A DNA stretch of 64,000 nucleotides from Pacificoceanicola onchidii (GCF_004804335.1 NZ_SRXY01000001.1:248001-312000); one strand, 5' to 3'. Shown: positions 34,284 through 43,388, counted from the first letter of the stretch. Notes: generated from the letters alone by a model not told the origin. A program made the numbers and translations.

Positions 34284-34979
34284 ATGACCCCACCCTTCGG
34301 CCATCACGAACAGGCACAGGCGAGCATCCTGTTCGAAGCCCTGCAATCACAGGACGCAGCAGCACTCCGCGGCATCGCGCGCCCGGTGCATTACCCGGCC
34401 CATGCGCAGATCTGCGCAGAGGGCGGCGACGATGATTCTATGCTGCTGATTGAAACCGGCCGGGTGGAGATCAGCCTGACTTCGGTGGATGGCCGCCGGT
34501 CCATTCTGGCCCAGCTTGGCCCCGGCGATGTGGTGGGTGAAATGGCGGCACTGGATGGCCGCCCGCGCAGCGCCGATGCCGAAGCGGCGGGCCATGTCAC
34601 CGGCCTTTTGCTGACCCGCGTGCAGGTGCAGACCTTTTTGCAGATGCGCCCCGAAGCGGCGCTTCTGGTGATCCAGACGCTGTGTGAGCGGCTGCGCAAG
34701 ACCAACGCGCGGCTGGCCTCGCAGGCGCAGACGGACGGGCCGACCCGGCTGGCGCGGCTTCTGTGTCAGCTGTTCCGCGATTGGGGTCGCGAGGAGACGG
34801 ATGGCAGCATCCGCATGACCGAGAGTTTCTCGCAATCGGACCTCGGCGACATGACCGGGCTGACCCGCGAGACCGTCAACCGCAATATCCGCGCCTGGGA
34901 GACCAAGGGCATCCTGCGCCGGGTGGATGCGACGCTGATCCTGACCGATGTAGAGGCGCTGGAAGGGTTGGCGCAATAG
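34284..34979 (+). CDS. Crp/Fnr family transcriptional regulator
   Basis: A 231-residue regulator: an N-terminal cyclic-nucleotide-binding-like beta-roll (with LGPGDVVGEMAALDGRPRSA at about 88-107), a dimerisation helix, and a C-terminal winged helix whose recognition part is FSQSDLGDMTGLTRETVNRN. The GEMAALDGRPRSADA stretch resembles the cAMP-binding phosphate cassette, so it may bind cAMP rather than an iron-sulfur cluster; no N-terminal cysteine cluster of FNR type is present. A CRP-type palindrome upstream suggests autoregulation. Targets elsewhere unknown. Confidence 0.9.
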   Translation: MTPPFGHHEQAQASILFEALQSQDAAALRGIARPVHYPAHAQICAEGGDDDSMLLIETGRVEISLTSVDGRRSILAQLGPGDVVGEMAALDGRPRSADAEAAGHVTGLLLTRVQVQTFLQMRPEAALLVIQTLCERLRKTNARLASQAQTDGPTRLARLLCQLFRDWGREETDGSIRMTESFSQSDLGDMTGLTRETVNRNIRAWETKGILRRVDATLILTDVEALEGLAQ

Positions 34980-35043
34980 CGCGGCCTTCTACGCTCTGGA
35001 GCCTCGCCCATTCAGGGGATCGCCTCGCCCAGCGGGGATGATC

Positions 35044-35484
35044 TCACCCCAGTCCCGCCGCTTTTTGCAAAAGATGCATCACCTGCGTGCGCTCGTCTGC
35101 ACTCAGACCGGCCAGCGACTTCTCGTTTGACGCCCGGATGGCCTGCGGGAGTTCGGCGGCTTTCTTGCGCCCCTTGTCTGTCAGAAAGATCAGCGTGGTG
35201 CGGCGACTGTTCGGGTCAGGCCGCCGTTCCGCAAAGCCTGCCTTGATGAGCGCATCCACGTTTCTGCTGGTGTAGTAGTCCGGAAAGTTGAGGCTGTTCC
35301 CGATCTCCCGCTGCGTCACGCCATCCTTGCCGGACAGGAACATCAGGTTGGAAAAGATCTTCAAATCGACGCCATGGGCCTTCAGGCGTTCCTTCATGTC
35401 AGCATCGATACGCCGCGCCAGCGTCTGAATCAGAAATCCGAAACTGTTTTCTCGGATCCCATCTGATTCAGGGACTTGGGTCAT
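35044..35484 (-). CDS. MarR-family regulator, divergent to the EF-hand/NOX-like operon
   Basis: A 146-residue winged-helix protein with typical MarR segments VTQREIGNSLNFPDYYTSRN, LIKAGFAERRPDPNSRRTTL (the wing) and a C-terminal dimerisation helix. ATG at 35484 has AGGAGG 9 bases upstream. It is divergent from the operon at 35651-39012, with inverted TTGCAA-type repeats between, so it most likely represses both itself and that operon until a ligand, often a small aromatic or an oxidant in this family, is present. The ligand is unknown. Confidence 0.88.
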   Translation of the reverse strand: MTQVPESDGIRENSFGFLIQTLARRIDADMKERLKAHGVDLKIFSNLMFLSGKDGVTQREIGNSLNFPDYYTSRNVDALIKAGFAERRPDPNSRRTTLIFLTDKGRKKAAELPQAIRASNEKSLAGLSADERTQVMHLLQKAAGLG

Positions 35485-35537
35485 GACGTAGTGCCTCCTG
35501 CTCAATGCCATAACTCCGTGACTTGTTCGTTGCAAGT

Positions 35538-35580
35538 GTTGCAATTGCATATTTGTGTTTACAATAGTTGCAATTACAAG
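35538..35580. promoter_or_regulatory. MarR-type operator and promoter region
   Basis: A perfect TGCAATTGCA palindrome at 35540-35549 and a TTGCAATTACAA inverted repeat at 35568-35579 flank a TACAAT -10-like box at 35560-35565. The repeats share TTGCAATT and are 28 bp apart, as expected for a MarR dimer binding twice across the promoter of the plus-strand operon. Confidence 0.55.
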
Positions 35581-35650
35581 TTATGCGTATGCAAGTCAAG
35601 CCGGGCGAGTCGCGCCTGGCGGCACTCAAACTCCAAGGGAGGACATACTC

Positions 35651-36142
35651 ATGCGGACATCATTCATCCCGGCTCTACTGATCGCCGCGCTGGCGGCCCC
35701 GGTTGGCGCTTTGGCGCAATCCAGCGAAGGGCGCGACCTTGCCAAACTGGCTTTCCGGTCGGTGGACAACGCGGAGCGCGGCTACATCGACCAGGGCGAG
35801 TTCACGAACTTCGGCAGCGACGTCTTTGTCTCGATGGACTTCGACGAAAACGACAAACTGTCCCTGGACGAGTTCCTGTCCTGGGACTTTGGCCTGGATC
35901 AGGTGGCCGAAAAGGCAGGCCGGGCCGAGGCATATGAGACCGCGTTGCGCGTGGTTTTCGCCTTTTGGGATCGTGACGGTGACAATCAGATCACCCGCAC
36001 GGAACACCGCCGGTCCCTTCTGGCAGATTTTGCCCGCGCCGACGCGAACGACGACGCCGTGTTGACCGAAAAAGAGTTCCTGCTCGGCTTCTCCGTCAAT
36101 GTCGCGGCGCGCGCCGCCATCAACCCACCCCCCGCAGAGTAA
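35651..36142 (+). CDS. Periplasmic EF-hand protein with four calcium-loop-like segments
   Basis: A 163-residue protein with signal peptide (SFIPALLIAALAAPVGALAQ, cleavage about 23). Twelve-residue EF loops are seen at 63-74 (DFDENDKLSLDE), 107-118 (DRDGDNQITRTE) and 131-142 (DANDDAVLTEKE), and a weaker one at 39-50 (DNAERGYIDQGE). Their spacing (24, 44, 24) gives two pairs, like a calmodulin-type arrangement. All have acidic first and twelfth residues, so calcium binding is plausible. It is the first gene of the operon and lies 25 bp before the flavocytochrome gene. A calcium sensor or stabiliser acting on the outer face of that membrane enzyme is the natural guess (inference). Confidence 0.85.
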   Translation: MRTSFIPALLIAALAAPVGALAQSSEGRDLAKLAFRSVDNAERGYIDQGEFTNFGSDVFVSMDFDENDKLSLDEFLSWDFGLDQVAEKAGRAEAYETALRVVFAFWDRDGDNQITRTEHRRSLLADFARADANDDAVLTEKEFLLGFSVNVAARAAINPPPAE

Positions 36143-36167
36143 CCGTAGCCAAAGGAGGGCCTGCCCC

Positions 36168-37430
36168 ATGCTTCGCCAACAGGGACTTCTCGCCATTGCC
36201 GCAGTGCTGGCGCTTTTCATAATCCTGCATCTGGGTTTTCCGCCGGACGCGCATGGGCCGCGTACGACGGGGACCACGATGCTGGGCGGCATTGCATTTC
36301 TGCTGATGACGGCCTCTGTCGTCCTGTCCACGCGGCTGGACCTGTTCGAAGAGCTCTTCGGCGGGCTGGATCGCATGTATCAGGTGCACCGCGTGGCAGG
36401 CACCTTCGCGGCCGTCTTCGCGCTGGTTCATTTCTTTGGCGTGCCGAAGGACTTGCCCGAGGGCATGGATCCGGTTGCAAACGCGCTGGTGCCGTCGGCG
36501 CCTTTGGGAATGCTGGGGCTGATCTTTCTGGTCATCGGGCTCTTCGTCGCGCTGAACCGGAAAATCCGCTACTCGCGCTGGCGCCCCACTCATAAGGTCA
36601 TGGCCCTTGTCTATGTTCTGGTCATCGGCCATTTCATGACCGCCCCCGCCATTTTCTTTGAACGGTTCAGCGCCTCCGGTGTTCTGCTGATCATCGCGGC
36701 GGCGATCGGCATGGTCGCGCTGGTCTACTCGCTGTTCGGGATGAACCGGCGCACCGCGGTGCCGTTCACCATCGAAGCCGTAAACGCGCTGGAGCGGGCC
36801 ACGGAAGTCGTTCTGAAGCCCGTGGGCGACATGATCGACTTCAAGCCCGGCCAGTTCGCCTTTGTCGAGGTGCAGGGCAAGGGCTGGTCAGAACCCCATC
36901 CGTTCACGATCTCAAGCGCGCCGGGTGAGGATCGCTTGCGCTTCACCATGAAAGTCCTTGGGGATTGGACCCGCAAGGTGCGTGAAGAGCTGCAGCCGGG
37001 CGGGGAAGTCATGGTGCGCGGCCCCTATGGGCGTTTCGATGCGGCACGGGCGGCGGGCCGCAAACAGATCTGGCTGGCCGGCGGCATCGGTCTGACACCT
37101 TTCCTGTCGAAGCTGCGCGCAATGCAGCCCGGCGACGACCGGCACATCCACCTCGTCTATGCCGCGCGCGAGGAACAGGATGCGATTTTCCTCGACGAGC
37201 TGAAGGCCCGCGCGGCGGAGCTGGGCAATGTCACACTCATCCCGCTCTTCTCCGAAGAAGGCAACTTCGCGCGCGTCGACAAGATGAAGGAAAACCTGCC
37301 CGATCCCCTTGGCACCTACGAGTACTTCATGTGCGGGCCCAAGCCGATGATCGACGGCCTGATGAAGGACCTCAAAAAAGAAGGCGTCAGCCGCAAGAGC
37401 ATCCACACCGAAGCCTTCGAATTCCGGTGA
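36168..37430 (+). CDS. NOX/ferric-reductase-like membrane flavocytochrome
   Basis: A 420-residue protein with a six-segment ferric reductase-like membrane domain and a cytoplasmic FAD/NAD(P)H reductase domain. Two histidine pairs suited to two b hemes are present: H74/H88 (HRVAGTFAAVFALVH) and H142/H155 (HKVMALVYVLVIGH). FAD motif HPFTISSAP at 244-252, nucleotide motifs GGIGLTPFLS at 305-314 and YFMCGPKPM near the end. This layout is shared by bacterial NOX-like enzymes and ferric reductases, which carry electrons from NAD(P)H across the membrane to oxygen, metal or another acceptor. AAAGGAGGG precedes the ATG. Which acceptor is used cannot be told. Confidence 0.85.
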   Translation: MLRQQGLLAIAAVLALFIILHLGFPPDAHGPRTTGTTMLGGIAFLLMTASVVLSTRLDLFEELFGGLDRMYQVHRVAGTFAAVFALVHFFGVPKDLPEGMDPVANALVPSAPLGMLGLIFLVIGLFVALNRKIRYSRWRPTHKVMALVYVLVIGHFMTAPAIFFERFSASGVLLIIAAAIGMVALVYSLFGMNRRTAVPFTIEAVNALERATEVVLKPVGDMIDFKPGQFAFVEVQGKGWSEPHPFTISSAPGEDRLRFTMKVLGDWTRKVREELQPGGEVMVRGPYGRFDAARAAGRKQIWLAGGIGLTPFLSKLRAMQPGDDRHIHLVYAAREEQDAIFLDELKARAAELGNVTLIPLFSEEGNFARVDKMKENLPDPLGTYEYFMCGPKPMIDGLMKDLKKEGVSRKSIHTEAFEFR

Positions 37431-37436
37431 CATGTC

Positions 37437-37898
37437 ATGAAACGGTTCGAACCTGTCCTGCAACTGATCGCCCTGCTTGGTGGGGCGGTCACCTTTGGAA
37501 CCGCCTACTACCTTCTGTTCCTCGCGCATCCGGCTTGGTCCGCGGCCCCTTTCGAAGCCTTCTTGCCGATGTTTCAAGGCCTTATCCTGAAGATTGGCAT
37601 GAGCCAGATCATCGTGTCCAACATCGCGCTGGTGGCCTGCGCTATCCTGTTCTTTCTCTCGAAAGACCGGTTCTGGCTGATCGCCATCGCCCTGCTGCTC
37701 GTGAGCTTGCCGGTCACGATGTTTCTGCTGATGCCCATCAACCTCGCCTTCATCGAGGCCACGGATCCAAACCTCGCAAGCCAGGCCCCGGACCTGCTTC
37801 ACCGCTGGGGCCTTTATCAAATCATTCGCACAATCGCTGACGGGCTCGCCTTCGCCGCGATGTGCAAGCCGGTCATCTGGCCAGCAAAAGCGGCCTGA
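37437..37898 (+). CDS. Four-segment membrane protein, DUF1772-like
   Basis: A 153-residue protein with about four hydrophobic segments. The ending LLHRWGLYQIIRTIADGLAFAAM recalls the DUF1772/anthrone-oxygenase-like family (short core HRWGLYQIIRTIADGLAF; resemblance only). It starts 6 bp after the flavocytochrome stop and is clearly in the same operon. Function unknown; it could be a partner that organises or receives electrons from the flavocytochrome. Confidence 0.7.
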   Translation: MKRFEPVLQLIALLGGAVTFGTAYYLLFLAHPAWSAAPFEAFLPMFQGLILKIGMSQIIVSNIALVACAILFFLSKDRFWLIAIALLLVSLPVTMFLLMPINLAFIEATDPNLASQAPDLLHRWGLYQIIRTIADGLAFAAMCKPVIWPAKAA

Positions 37899-37919
37899 TC
37901 GGCCCATAGGGAGAACACC

Positions 37920-38321
37920 ATGAAAGACGCACCATTCAACATCACAACTGTCCTGCTGGCCGTCCTCGGGGTCGGTCTTGTCGCGGGCGGCCTCTGGGGT
38001 GCCATCCTCAGTGCCATGGGTCTCACCGACTTCTGGGGCATCTTCCTGGCCGGGTGGCTGCCCGTCCCACTGGCCTCGCTGATCCGCCAGGGCGTGGCTG
38101 GCAGCGCCGCCAGCTTTGAAGGGGCGGACGGCAAATCGCCCATGGCCTTCTCCTTGCCGGTGCGCCTTGCCATCGCCGCCGTGATCGCAGCCGGCATCGC
38201 CTATGCCTTCAGCCTGAGTGAGTTCTACAGCCTTGGCTTTCTGATGGGCGCCGTCGCGAGCCTGATCGTGCAGACCTGCCTGATCGTCATTTTCTATGTC
38301 GCTGTCTCCAGCCGCAGCTAA
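37920..38321 (+). CDS. Small membrane protein of unknown function
   Basis: A 133-residue protein with about four hydrophobic stretches (for example TTVLLAVLGVGLVAGGLWGA and LGFLMGAVASLIVQTCLIVI). No family recognised. It follows the DUF1772-like gene by 21 bp with a GGGAG site, and belongs to the same operon. Hydrophobic glycine-rich segments suggest a channel-like or assembly role, but this is guesswork. Confidence 0.7.
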   Translation: MKDAPFNITTVLLAVLGVGLVAGGLWGAILSAMGLTDFWGIFLAGWLPVPLASLIRQGVAGSAASFEGADGKSPMAFSLPVRLAIAAVIAAGIAYAFSLSEFYSLGFLMGAVASLIVQTCLIVIFYVAVSSRS

Positions 38322-38333
38322 GGGGAAAAACCC

Positions 38334-38522
38334 ATGAACATCTGGATATTCGTCATCATTCAGGCGGTCATTTCGGTGATGATCACCTTCGCCCTGTTCG
38401 TGGTCATCCTGACGCAGGACATGGCGACCGGAATGAACTTTCTCTACGCGTTTTTGATCGGCCAAGTGCTTTCGATCCCGGCGGCCTTCCTCGTCTACAA
38501 ACGCATGAACATCAGAAAGTAG
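38334..38522 (+). CDS. Very small two-segment membrane protein
   Basis: A 62-residue protein, two hydrophobic helices (IWIFVIIQAVISVMITFALF and FLYAFLIGQVLSIPAAFLVY), lysine/arginine-rich C-terminus facing the cytoplasm. AGGGG lies upstream. The 12-bp gap to the preceding gene and 10 bp to the next fix it in the operon. Proteins like this are often subunits of larger membrane complexes. Not recognised. Confidence 0.75.
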   Translation: MNIWIFVIIQAVISVMITFALFVVILTQDMATGMNFLYAFLIGQVLSIPAAFLVYKRMNIRK

Positions 38523-38532
38523 GACGGTTGGC

Positions 38533-39012
38533 ATGAAACGGACAATCGGATTCATCCATGAACTCGCGACAATTATGTACGTGGGCGGTATCCTGTCCCA
38601 TATCGTGATCGGCGCGCTCTTTGCGCACAGCAGTCCCGAGACGACGATCACGGTTTACATCTACAAACTGCAAAGCGCCTATATCCTCATTCTGCCCGGA
38701 CTTGGCCTGAAGATCGTAACGGATCTGATCCTCTGGTCCGCTTATGGCGAGCGTGCGTGGTGGATGCGGATCAAGCTGGCCTGCACGGCGTTCCTGACGG
38801 TCAATGCCTTTGTGTTTCTCGTCCCGATGATGCCGGAGCTTCTGGATCTGGCCGAGGCTTCGGTTCCGGCAGGCGCGTTGAGCGAAGCGTTCCTGTCTTT
38901 GGAAGGGCGGGAGCAGTTGGTGGGCATGTCCAACGTCCTTCCCCTGATCATCGAAATGCTGATGGGGGCGTATAAGCCTCGGATCACGCGCAAGGAACGT
39001 GCGATGGCCTGA
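38533..39012 (+). CDS. Four-segment membrane protein, DUF2269/CopD-like
   Basis: A 159-residue protein. The opening FIHELATIMYVGGILSHIVI resembles the heme-linked or metal-linked first helix of CopD/DUF2269-type proteins (His, then WxGG-like motif YVGG). About four hydrophobic segments, last gene of the operon. A second conserved His or Glu appears in later helices (SHIVIGALF). It could bind a heme or a metal and take electrons (inference). Confidence 0.65.
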   Translation: MKRTIGFIHELATIMYVGGILSHIVIGALFAHSSPETTITVYIYKLQSAYILILPGLGLKIVTDLILWSAYGERAWWMRIKLACTAFLTVNAFVFLVPMMPELLDLAEASVPAGALSEAFLSLEGREQLVGMSNVLPLIIEMLMGAYKPRITRKERAMA

Positions 39013-39117
39013 GGTCAGCTGCGGGCAGACCGCCTGCGAGGCGGGCCAAACGCAGGGGCCGCCTCGTCGGTCTGCCCCATCAGAAATCCCTGTTGACCGG
39101 TTCAGAAGATCGCTCTA

Positions 39118-39150
39118 TGCAAGTTCTTGCAGCTTTTTGCAGGAATTTGC
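39118..39150 (+). promoter_or_regulatory. Repeated TTGCA motifs before the DeoR gene
   Basis: TGCAAGTTCTTGCA (39118-39131) is an inverted repeat; further TTTGCAGG and TTTGCATG follow directly, reaching the start codon. Likely operator for the regulator itself; the TTTGCA units also recall those upstream of prpE. Confidence 0.4.
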
Positions 39151-39909
39151 ATGCCCCTCAACATTCCAGACACAAGACAAGCGGAGCTTGCCGCACGTTT
39201 GCGCAACGGCCATCAGATCGTGGCGGTGGATGTGGCCAATGAATACGGCGTTTCGATTGACACGGTGCGCCGCGACATCCTAGCGCTTGAGGCAGAGGGC
39301 AAGGCGCAGCGTGTGCGCGGCGGGGCGGTGCCCATTGCCACGCCTGCGGCTCCTCTTCCTGCGCGCCTCGCGGCGGAAACCCCGATCTGTCCAAGCCTGA
39401 TCACAGCGGCGCTCGCAGAAATCGGCGATGCGCAGACCCTGATCGTGGACGGAGGGCGCACCGTGCTGGCCGTTGTCGAAAACCTGCCCGCTCAGGACGG
39501 ACGGCTGGTGATCACGCCCTCGCCCTGGGTCGCCGTTGCCTGTCAGAACGCCGGGATCGATGTCTTCCTGCTCGGTGGATCGCTGCGCGCCCAAGGCGGG
39601 ATCGCAACCGGAGAGCTGGCATTGGATCGCACCGCCGGGGTCTCGGCGGATGTAGCTGTTCTGGGCGCTTGTGGACTCGATCGGGATTTCGGCCTGAGCA
39701 CCGACGACCCTGACGAAGCCCAGATGAAACGCGCCATGCACAAGGCCGCCGGGCGCACGATCATCGTCACGCAAAGCGCCAAGATCGGACGGCGCGCCCG
39801 CCATCGCACGCTGCCCCTGTCCGAGATCGACGCAATCGTGTCCGACGCAAGCCCGGACACCGCCCGCGCTTTGCGCCCTTGCTCTACAAGACTGGTCCTG
39901 AACCCATGA
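39151..39909 (+). CDS. DeoR-family transcriptional regulator
   Basis: A 252-residue regulator: N-terminal winged helix (VDVANEYGVSIDTVRRDILA), followed by the family's sugar-phosphate isomerase-like effector domain (IVDGGRTVLAVVENL and ADVAVLGACGLD). Family members respond to phosphorylated sugars or nucleosides. ATG at 39151 has AGGA 7 bases upstream. It overlaps the MFS gene by ATGA and so is co-translated with it, suggesting that it controls that transporter's expression. Confidence 0.9.
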   Translation: MPLNIPDTRQAELAARLRNGHQIVAVDVANEYGVSIDTVRRDILALEAEGKAQRVRGGAVPIATPAAPLPARLAAETPICPSLITAALAEIGDAQTLIVDGGRTVLAVVENLPAQDGRLVITPSPWVAVACQNAGIDVFLLGGSLRAQGGIATGELALDRTAGVSADVAVLGACGLDRDFGLSTDDPDEAQMKRAMHKAAGRTIIVTQSAKIGRRARHRTLPLSEIDAIVSDASPDTARALRPCSTRLVLNP

Positions 39910-41087
39910 CATCAACAACAGATCGCGGACCCTCCGCAGCCGCCCTGCGCGCACAGGACCACGCAGCCACGGCAAAAGCGCGCCTCGCGACGCGGCTGGC
40001 CTTCTTTGCTGCCGGGTTTGCAATGGCCTGTTGCGCGCCCTTGTTCCCTTTCTTCAAATCGAATGTCGCGGCGGACAAGGCAGAGTTTGGCATCTTGCTG
40101 CTCTGCCTCGGGCTGGGGTCGATCCTCGCAATGCCCCTGACCGGCGTGATGGCCGCGCGGCGCGGCGCGCGCCCGTTGATCCTCTTGGGCGGGTACGGGC
40201 TGATTGTCATGCTGCCGCTTCTGGCGCTGGCCGGATCGCCCTGGGCCCTCGGCGCCGGGCTCTTTGTCTTTGGGGCGGCGCTTGGGACAATTGATGTGGC
40301 CATGAACGTCCATGGGGCCGAGGTCGAAGGCATCGAAAAGCGGCCCCTGATGTCGAACTTCCACGCCCATTGGAGCATCGGAGGCTTCTTTGGAGCCGGG
40401 TTGATCACCGTGCTTTTGTCCTTTGCCGTGCCCGTGGCGGTCTGCGCAGCCCTTGGCGCTGCCACGGCGCTGGTCGCCATGCTGGCGGCGCGGTCAGGGT
40501 TTCTGAGCGTTTCCGGCAAAGAGCCTGAACCCTTCGCAATTCCACGCGGCATCGTTCTGCTGCTGGCGGTGCTTGCCGGGATCACCTTTCTGGTCGAAGG
40601 GGCCGTGCTGGACTGGGGCGCCCTGCTGATCATCGACAGGGACCTTGCCACCGCCGAAAACGCGGGTGTCGGCTACATCCTGTTCTCTGTTGCGATGCTC
40701 ATCGCCCGTCTCACCGGAGACCGCCTTGTTGCAAGGATCGGCGGGTTCGCCACGCTGGTCTTCGGCGGATTGGCCACGATGGCGGGGATACTGACCGTGC
40801 TGCTGGCCTCCTTTGTCCCGATCGCCCTGTTCGGATTTGTGCTGATCGGGCTCGGCGCGGCAAACCTTGTGCCTGTCCTGTTCAGCGCCGCAGGCCGGCA
40901 ATCGATCATGCCACCGGGCATCGCCATTGCCGCAGTCACCACCACCGGCTACGCGGGCATCCTGCTTGGACCGGCGATGATCGGGTTCGTCTCGGACATC
41001 TCTTCGCTGGTGACGGCGTTTGTCCTGCTGGCCCTGCTCATACTGGCCGTGCCCTTGTCGGCCTACTGGGTCGCCCGTGTGCCCTGA
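39906..41087 (+). CDS. MFS transporter (YbjJ-like)
   Basis: A 393-residue twelve-segment MFS protein. The MAARRGARPLILLGGYGL loop after segment 2 and the GTIDVAMNVHGAEVE motif in segment 4 fit the YbjJ/FucP-like group of sugar or unknown-substrate transporters. ATGA overlap with the DeoR gene. Converges with nadK across a 54-bp gap. Substrate unknown; the DeoR partner suggests a sugar or sugar derivative. Confidence 0.88.
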   Translation: MTSTTDRGPSAAALRAQDHAATAKARLATRLAFFAAGFAMACCAPLFPFFKSNVAADKAEFGILLLCLGLGSILAMPLTGVMAARRGARPLILLGGYGLIVMLPLLALAGSPWALGAGLFVFGAALGTIDVAMNVHGAEVEGIEKRPLMSNFHAHWSIGGFFGAGLITVLLSFAVPVAVCAALGAATALVAMLAARSGFLSVSGKEPEPFAIPRGIVLLLAVLAGITFLVEGAVLDWGALLIIDRDLATAENAGVGYILFSVAMLIARLTGDRLVARIGGFATLVFGGLATMAGILTVLLASFVPIALFGFVLIGLGAANLVPVLFSAAGRQSIMPPGIAIAAVTTTGYAGILLGPAMIGFVSDISSLVTAFVLLALLILAVPLSAYWVARVP

Positions 41088-41141
41088 TCCCGGCGTCTTG
41101 GGAGTGCCCGCTTGCCGCGCAGCACGCGGGCGCTTCATCCG

Positions 41142-41903
41142 TTAGACAAACTGCTCGCGAATGAGCCGTTCTTCCAGCCCGTGACCGGGGTCAAACAGCA
41201 CCCTGTGCGCGATGCTCGGCTCGGAGCGGATGTGCACCTGCGCCACGTCGCGCACCGCGTTGCTGTCCGCCTCGGCCATGACCGGGCGCTTGTCCGCCTC
41301 CAGCACCTCGAAACTCACCTCTGCCCCCTTGGGCAGCAGCGCGCCGCGCCAGCGGCGCGGGCGGAACGGGGCCACCGCCGTCAGGGCCAGCACATCCGCG
41401 CCAATCGGCAGGATCGGCCCGTGGGCGCTGTAATTGTACGCGGTCGAACCGGCAGGTGTGGCGACCAGCGCGCCGTCGCAGACCAGCTCGGCCAGACGCA
41501 CCTTGCCATCGACGGAAATCCGCAGCTTGGCCGCCTGCGGGCCCGCACGCAGCAGCGAAACCTCGTTGATCGCAAGCCCCCGGCGTTCCTTGCCGGAGGT
41601 GCAGATCACCCGCATGGTCAGCGGGTTCAGAACCGCCTCTTCCGCCGCCTCCAGCCGCTCGACCAGACCGTGCTCGGAATACTCGTTCATCAAAAAGCCG
41701 ACCGTGCCGCGGTTCATGCCATAAACCGGCGCGGGGTTCTCTTCGGTGCGGTGCAGGGTCTGCAACATGAAGCCGTCGCCGCCCAGCGCCACGATCACAT
41801 CCGCGCCCTCCTCGGCATGATCGCCATAGCGCCGGGTCAGCCCGGCCAGCGCCGATTGCGCGATATCCGCCCGCGAGGCGCAAAAGGCGATCCTGAGTGA
41901 CAT
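41142..41903 (-). CDS. nadK: NAD kinase
   Basis: A 253-residue enzyme that phosphorylates NAD to NADP, the only route to NADP in bacteria. It carries [10 protein letters not shown] (GGDG motif) near 38, [19 protein letters not shown], and the glycine-rich [16 protein letters not shown]. Length is short, as usual for alphaproteobacteria. ATG at 41903 is at the family's usual distance from GGDG. It is transcribed alone and divergent to glyA. Confidence 0.96.
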   Translation of the reverse strand: MSLRIAFCASRADIAQSALAGLTRRYGDHAEEGADVIVALGGDGFMLQTLHRTEENPAPVYGMNRGTVGFLMNEYSEHGLVERLEAAEEAVLNPLTMRVICTSGKERRGLAINEVSLLRAGPQAAKLRISVDGKVRLAELVCDGALVATPAGSTAYNYSAHGPILPIGADVLALTAVAPFRPRRWRGALLPKGAEVSFEVLEADKRPVMAEADSNAVRDVAQVHIRSEPSIAHRVLFDPGHGLEERLIREQFV

Positions 41904-42069
41904 GAGGTTTCCTGTGTGCTCCGATTGAAGCCAAAACAACCACAAAGCCCCGTCCAGCGCCAGTGATGGCGTAAGATAAATCTGCTGCGTCGGTTTAGAG
42001 CCTTTGCGCCCATTCTTGTTTCCGTTACATGAGCGTCAAATTCCCGGATTCTCCAAAGGAGCAAGGACG

Positions 42070-43365
42070 ATGAACGCATCCATCCGCGACAACGGTTTCT
42101 TTACCGAAAGTCTGTCTTCCCGTGACCCCGAGCTGTTCGGTTCGATCACCGGCGAGCTTGGCCGCCAGCGCGACGAGATCGAACTGATCGCCTCCGAAAA
42201 CATCGTCAGCCGTGCGGTCATGGAAGCCCAGGGCTCCGTGATGACCAACAAATACGCCGAAGGCTATCCGGGGCGTCGCTACTACGGTGGCTGTGATTAT
42301 GTCGACGTGGCCGAGAACCTCGCCATCGAGCGCGCCAAGGAGCTCTTTGACTGCGGTTTTGCCAACGTGCAGCCGAACTCCGGCTCCCAGGCCAACCAGG
42401 GTGTCTTTACCGCGCTGATCCAGCCCGGCGACACCATCCTCGGCATGAGCCTTGATGCGGGTGGCCACCTGACCCACGGTGCCCGCCCGAACCAGTCCGG
42501 CAAGTGGTTCAACGCGGTGCAATACGGCGTGCGCCAGCAGGACAACATGCTCGACTATGACCAGGTCGAAGCGCTCGCCAAGGAACACCAGCCGAAGCTG
42601 ATCATCGCTGGCGGTTCCGCCATCCCGCGCCAGATCGACTTTGCCCGCATGCGCGAGATCGCCGATATGGTCGGCGCATACCTGCACGTGGACATGGCGC
42701 ATTTTGCCGGTCTTGTGGCCGCCGGTGAGCACCCCTCCCCCTTCCCGCACGCGCATGTGGCCACCACCACCACGCACAAGACCCTGCGCGGCCCGCGCGG
42801 CGGCATGATCCTCACCAACGACGAGGCCATCGCCAAGAAGATCAACTCCGCGATCTTCCCCGGCATCCAGGGCGGCCCGCTGATGCACGTGATCGCGGCC
42901 AAGGCCGTGGCCTTTGGCGAAGCGCTGCGCCCGGAGTTCAAAACCTACCAGCAACAGGTGATCAAGAACGCCCAGGCGCTCTCGGATCAGCTGATCAAGG
43001 GCGGTCTGGACACCGTGACCCACGGCACCGACACCCATGTGGTGCTGGTTGACCTGCGCCCCAAGGGCGTGAAGGGCAACGCCACCGAAAAGGCCCTCGG
43101 GCGCGCCCATATCACCTGCAACAAGAACGGCGTGCCGTTTGACCCCGAAAAGCCGACGATCACCTCCGGCATCCGCCTTGGATCGCCCGCAGGCACCACC
43201 CGCGGCTTTGGCGAGGAAGAGTTCCGCCAGATCGCGGACTGGATCATCGAAGTGGTCGACGGGCTCGCGGCAAACGGCGAAGAAGGCAATGCCGAGGTCG
43301 AAGCCAAGGTGAAAGCCGAGGTTGCAGCGCTCTGCGCCCGCTTCCCGATCTACCCCGAGCTCTGA
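42070..43365 (+). CDS. glyA: Serine hydroxymethyltransferase
   Basis: A 431-residue PLP enzyme converting serine and tetrahydrofolate to glycine and methylene-THF. Motifs: [23 protein letters not shown], and the PLP lysine in [13 protein letters not shown] near 236. Full length. ATG at 42070 after AGGAG; an earlier in-frame ATG lacks such a site and family similarity. A strong terminator follows. Confidence 0.98.
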   Translation: MNASIRDNGFFTESLSSRDPELFGSITGELGRQRDEIELIASENIVSRAVMEAQGSVMTNKYAEGYPGRRYYGGCDYVDVAENLAIERAKELFDCGFANVQPNSGSQANQGVFTALIQPGDTILGMSLDAGGHLTHGARPNQSGKWFNAVQYGVRQQDNMLDYDQVEALAKEHQPKLIIAGGSAIPRQIDFARMREIADMVGAYLHVDMAHFAGLVAAGEHPSPFPHAHVATTTTHKTLRGPRGGMILTNDEAIAKKINSAIFPGIQGGPLMHVIAAKAVAFGEALRPEFKTYQQQVIKNAQALSDQLIKGGLDTVTHGTDTHVVLVDLRPKGVKGNATEKALGRAHITCNKNGVPFDPEKPTITSGIRLGSPAGTTRGFGEEEFRQIADWIIEVVDGLAANGEEGNAEVEAKVKAEVAALCARFPIYPEL

Positions 43366-43388
43366 TCCTCTGAGGGATCTGAACAGGG

